In this document: piece after piece, positions 61,901 through 64,000 of the stretch | Layout of the letters: every line of letters starts with the position of its first letter | Numbering within the stretch: the first letter of the stretch is position 1 | DNA from: Harmothoe impar | Lineage: Eukaryota > Annelida > Polychaeta > Phyllodocida > Polynoidae | Assembly: GCA_947462335.1 (NCBI GenBank) | Contig: OX381708.1 | Location: forward strand, 38,629,377-38,693,376 | Length of the DNA stretch: 64,000 nucleotides | Direction: 5' to 3' | Notes under the pieces: generated by a model | Databases searched by the model: none | What the model was told of the DNA's origin: nothing | The model's input: the letters and a program-made list of their open reading frames with translations, nothing else | Translations under genes and position numbers: made by a program

Positions 61901-63881
61901 GCAGATGTGGCTGTGTACCATAAAAGCTTGTGTATGAGGTGTGGTACGGCTTATCGGATTTGCCCAAAGTCAGGGTGCGGCTTATACACGTTTTGATAGG
62001 TATACTTCCGTAACGGTATCTAAGTAGCCAAAATAAGCCCCCAGGTGCGGCTTACAGGGTTTCTTGAAACTTGGGGTGCGGCTTGTACGTGAGGCACAGC
62101 TTATATGCAACGTTTTATAGTCAGCAGAATTTGATACAATATGAAGGCTGTATACGTTGATATTGAAATGTAACCTCTCTATAATATCTTTCACCTATTT
62201 CATTTTGAGTTATCCTGTAAAAATACTTGATCCTGGAGGTCTACTCCATTTTATACTTACATTGTTCTTTTGCCTTTTGGATTGTGATTTCTTTCCTTAA
62301 TCGTTCAACCTCTGCTTCTAACTCAGATACCTGCTTCTTGTAGCGTTCACGGACACCGTCCAGCTCTCGCTGTAAGGCGACTGAATGGCTATGCGGGTGG
62401 TCACCTTCTCCAGGATGCTCATACTTCGTTAGGGTCATTTCTAGGGTTTTTATTCTGTCTTCATACTGATACTGTAATCAAGAGAGAAATTTCTTTAAAA
62501 TTATATCATAATTTGATACTACAACGAAATTTAATCATAATTCAAATATTATGGTGTCATTCATGTCATTATATGTAAAGAGGAAATGTTCTCTAAACTT
62601 CAGTTTGTAAAATAACCCACGCCAAACATTATTAAAAAGATGAGGAATGGGAATTCTGGTTTGTTCACGCTTCAGGCATAAATTGATGCTCACGCTTTAA
62701 GCATTAAGTTTTCCCGCAATCGGCATACAAAAATACATATACTCACTTTCATACTTGTATACTTTTGCTCCATTACACGTAGGCTTTTCTTAACTTCTTC
62801 ATCTTTAGAGTCCAGGTCTGCCTCCAGCTTTTTACAGCGGTCCTCTAGGTACTTCATTGACAGCGGTTTTGTCCGTTCAGAGTCAGTGTTACCGTTGTTT
62901 TCCACTGCAGCGTTTGCCGCCCACATAAGCACCGGTAATGAGTTAGGATGCCGCTTCCTAATAATACTCTCCATTTCCCGCACCTGTGTGAAACAAAACA
63001 AAGTATCAATAAGATGAATGCAACACATAATAACATTATAAGGAAATGCATAGCATTGCTCATCTGTTCTGTTGATAGGATGTCGGTTGTTACCTGTCGC
63101 TGGAGATCTGTAATTTTTCGAGCGTCTGATGCTCTCTCTTTAAGTCTTGATTTGGCCTCGGCTTGTCTGCGCCCATGCTAAAAGAATGAACAGATTATGT
63201 TAGAGGATGATATTGTTTGTGGTTTAATATGTGACTATTCAAATAAATTGTTAGTATTTCTTCGAATTTTAGGCTTTTTTCATGAATTGATTATTGTAAA
63301 AATTCGGCAAAATGATATGAGAGTCGGGAATGAAGATGTCAAGCCGCATATTGAAACATTAATTTAGATACGAATCAAATGAATATTCCAATACTCTCCG
63401 AAATGTCTCAAAAAGTGGATACAAGCTTGCTTACCTCAGAGTTTAAGTTCTCAATTTTCTCATTTAACATTTTGATTTCATCATCCTTTTTCCTAAGGAG
63501 CTGGTGATCACGGTCGAGCAGCTCTTGGTTTTCTGCATACCACTTCAGACGCCGGGTGAGTTTCCCCACCTCCTCCTCATACCGTGCCTCTATATCCTAT
63601 ACACAATGGGACTTGTTACAATGTTGCCAACCGACATATCCATAAATATCCATGTTTTCTTTATTTCTTGGAATAAAACTTAACAGGAAAATGTTCATAG
63701 TTAAAATTTCTGAAATCAAATGTCCCCTCACCTTGGCTTCTTGAGATTGCGACTGTTTGGCATGTGTGACCTTTTGCTCTACTTCCCTGAGTTGTACCAC
63801 TAGATGGTCGACCTGTTTCTCCACCTCCTTCTTGGCTTGAGTTACAGTGAGTAGTTCCGCCCGCTGTGTCTCTTCTCGCGA
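58680..63881 (-). CDS. CEP162: CEP162-like coiled-coil centriolar protein (5' part outside window), coding span
   Basis: Eleven exons give the last 658 residues or so; all junctions keep phase and the stop is TAG at 58680-58682. Nearly the whole stretch is coiled coil. KWYAENQELLD, REMESIIRKRHPNSLPVL and the end FRAELDTILQVLQELRRQGV are the blocks that suggest CEP162 (KIAA1009/QN1). In vertebrates CEP162 binds axonemal microtubules through its C-terminal region and promotes ciliary transition-zone assembly. The assignment is from remembered motif patterns, so another long centrosomal coiled-coil protein is possible. Introns 58971-59320, 59471-59889 and 60871-61657 show no gene. Confidence 0.78.
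59321..59470 (-). CDS. CEP162: CEP162-like exon
   Basis: VMVKHLKEQLASSRVDSEQL and LEAQVTDLLAELQDARQNH; 50 codons, phase 0-0. Confidence 0.92.
59821..59862 (+). repeat. Dispersed repeat, AGTAGGAATTCCTGCAAAAG
   Basis: Followed by TAGGAAAAGTGGCATCTCTG. Related copies lie at 20407-20460 (minus) and 52591-52633. Confidence 0.6.
59890..60006 (-). CDS. CEP162: CEP162-like exon
   Basis: LSALRMSHQMELQKLMTEHA and SRVAELQGRIDTHE; 39 codons, phase 0-0. Confidence 0.92.
60275..60382 (-). CDS. CEP162: CEP162-like exon
   Basis: VERLRLEIEHCRINNQKLLA; 36 codons, phase 0-0. Confidence 0.9.
60608..60870 (-). CDS. CEP162: CEP162-like exon, Ser/Arg-rich linker
   Basis: RRPRSLSRTRTTGTRKLAG, a non-coiled linker, ending HIEDVLREKDELKHE. 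Phase 1-0. Confidence 0.9.
61658..61861 (-). CDS. CEP162: CEP162-like exon
   Basis: VRALEGQVLEKEKERASLQV coiled coil, then EKPPATSRG. Phase 1-1. Confidence 0.9.
61925..62110. repeat. Dispersed repeat with GTGCGGCTTATAC motifs
   Basis: At least four variants of GTGCGGCTTA lie in an intron. The same series occurs at 11616-11735. Confidence 0.55.
62261..62471 (-). CDS. CEP162: CEP162-like exon
   Basis: YQYEDRIKTLEMTLTKYEH and VSELEAEVERLRKEITIQKA. Phase 0-1. Confidence 0.9.
62747..62983 (-). CDS. CEP162: CEP162-like exon, RKRHPNSLP block
   Basis: VREMESIIRKRHPNSLPVLM and YLEDRCKKLEADLDSKDEEV; 79 codons, phase 0-0. Confidence 0.92.
63094..63177 (-). CDS. CEP162: CEP162-like exon
   Basis: HGRRQAEAKSRLKERASDAR, 28 codons, phase 0-0. 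Confidence 0.87.
63435..63596 (-). CDS. CEP162: CEP162-like exon, KWYAENQELLD block
   Basis: DIEARYEEEVGKLTRRL followed by KWYAENQELLDRD. 54 codons, phase 0-0. Confidence 0.9.
63732..63881 (-). CDS. CEP162: CEP162-like exon (first in window)
   Basis: SREETQRAELLTVTQAKKEV and further coiled coil. Acceptor CACCCCAG, donor AAG|GTGAGG, phase 0-0. The acceptor is the least certain of this gene. Confidence 0.78.
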
Positions 63882-64000
63882 CTGGGGTGACGCGCAGGGA
63901 GTAAACGAGATATCAACAGAGTGAATATCAAGTATAGTGAACATATCATTCGGCCTATCATTTATTCATTTATCACATCAATTTGGAAATAATAATAACA

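Overview
This is nuclear DNA of an animal, most likely a marine invertebrate. The genes are split into many short exons with GT-AG introns. The proteins are animal families: a fibronectin-III receptor tyrosine phosphatase, ZFC3H1 and CEP162. The introns are full of short non-coding elements with inverted termini and of minisatellites. The phylum cannot be fixed from this sequence. I followed all three reading frames exon by exon; every join keeps phase, and each assembled coding length is a multiple of three.

Layout. (1) Plus strand, 72-26587: the 3' part of a receptor-type protein tyrosine phosphatase. Its 5' exons lie before the window. Visible are about four FN3 domains, a membrane-proximal region, one transmembrane helix, one catalytic PTP domain and a short tail with a YENV motif; this is the architecture of the R3 subtype (PTPRB/PTPRJ/PTPRO/PTPRH, fly Ptp10D). 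(2) 26588-35822: a gene-poor stretch between two convergent genes. It has about 3.6 kb of AT-rich DNA, a 1.2-kb imperfect palindrome with minisatellite arms, a 22-bp minisatellite and unassigned sequence. (3) Minus strand, 54212-35823: a complete ZFC3H1 gene, 33 coding exons and about 2,200 codons, encoding a nuclear RNA-decay adaptor. (4) 54213-58679: the ZFC3H1 promoter side, two adjacent foldback elements and AT-rich spacer. (5) Minus strand, 63881-58680: the last 11 coding exons (about 658 residues) of a coiled-coil protein best matched to CEP162, a centriole/axoneme protein. Its 5' part lies beyond the window.

The most interesting item is in the phosphatase. The exon carrying the WPD loop and the catalytic cysteine is present twice in tandem (19411-19565 and 20935-21086). 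Both copies are intact, have the same splice phases and fit the same flanking exons. Using both would shift the frame, so the gene appears built to make two catalytically competent isoforms by mutually exclusive splicing. A 16-bp minisatellite of about 1.9 kb fills much of the intron after the second copy. The rest of the window holds at least a dozen elements with terminal inverted repeats, several in related copies inside different genes.

No bacterial features, CRISPR arrays, tRNA or rRNA genes were seen. The long open frames in 22061-23085 and 31393-33585 are products of tandem repeats, not genes.
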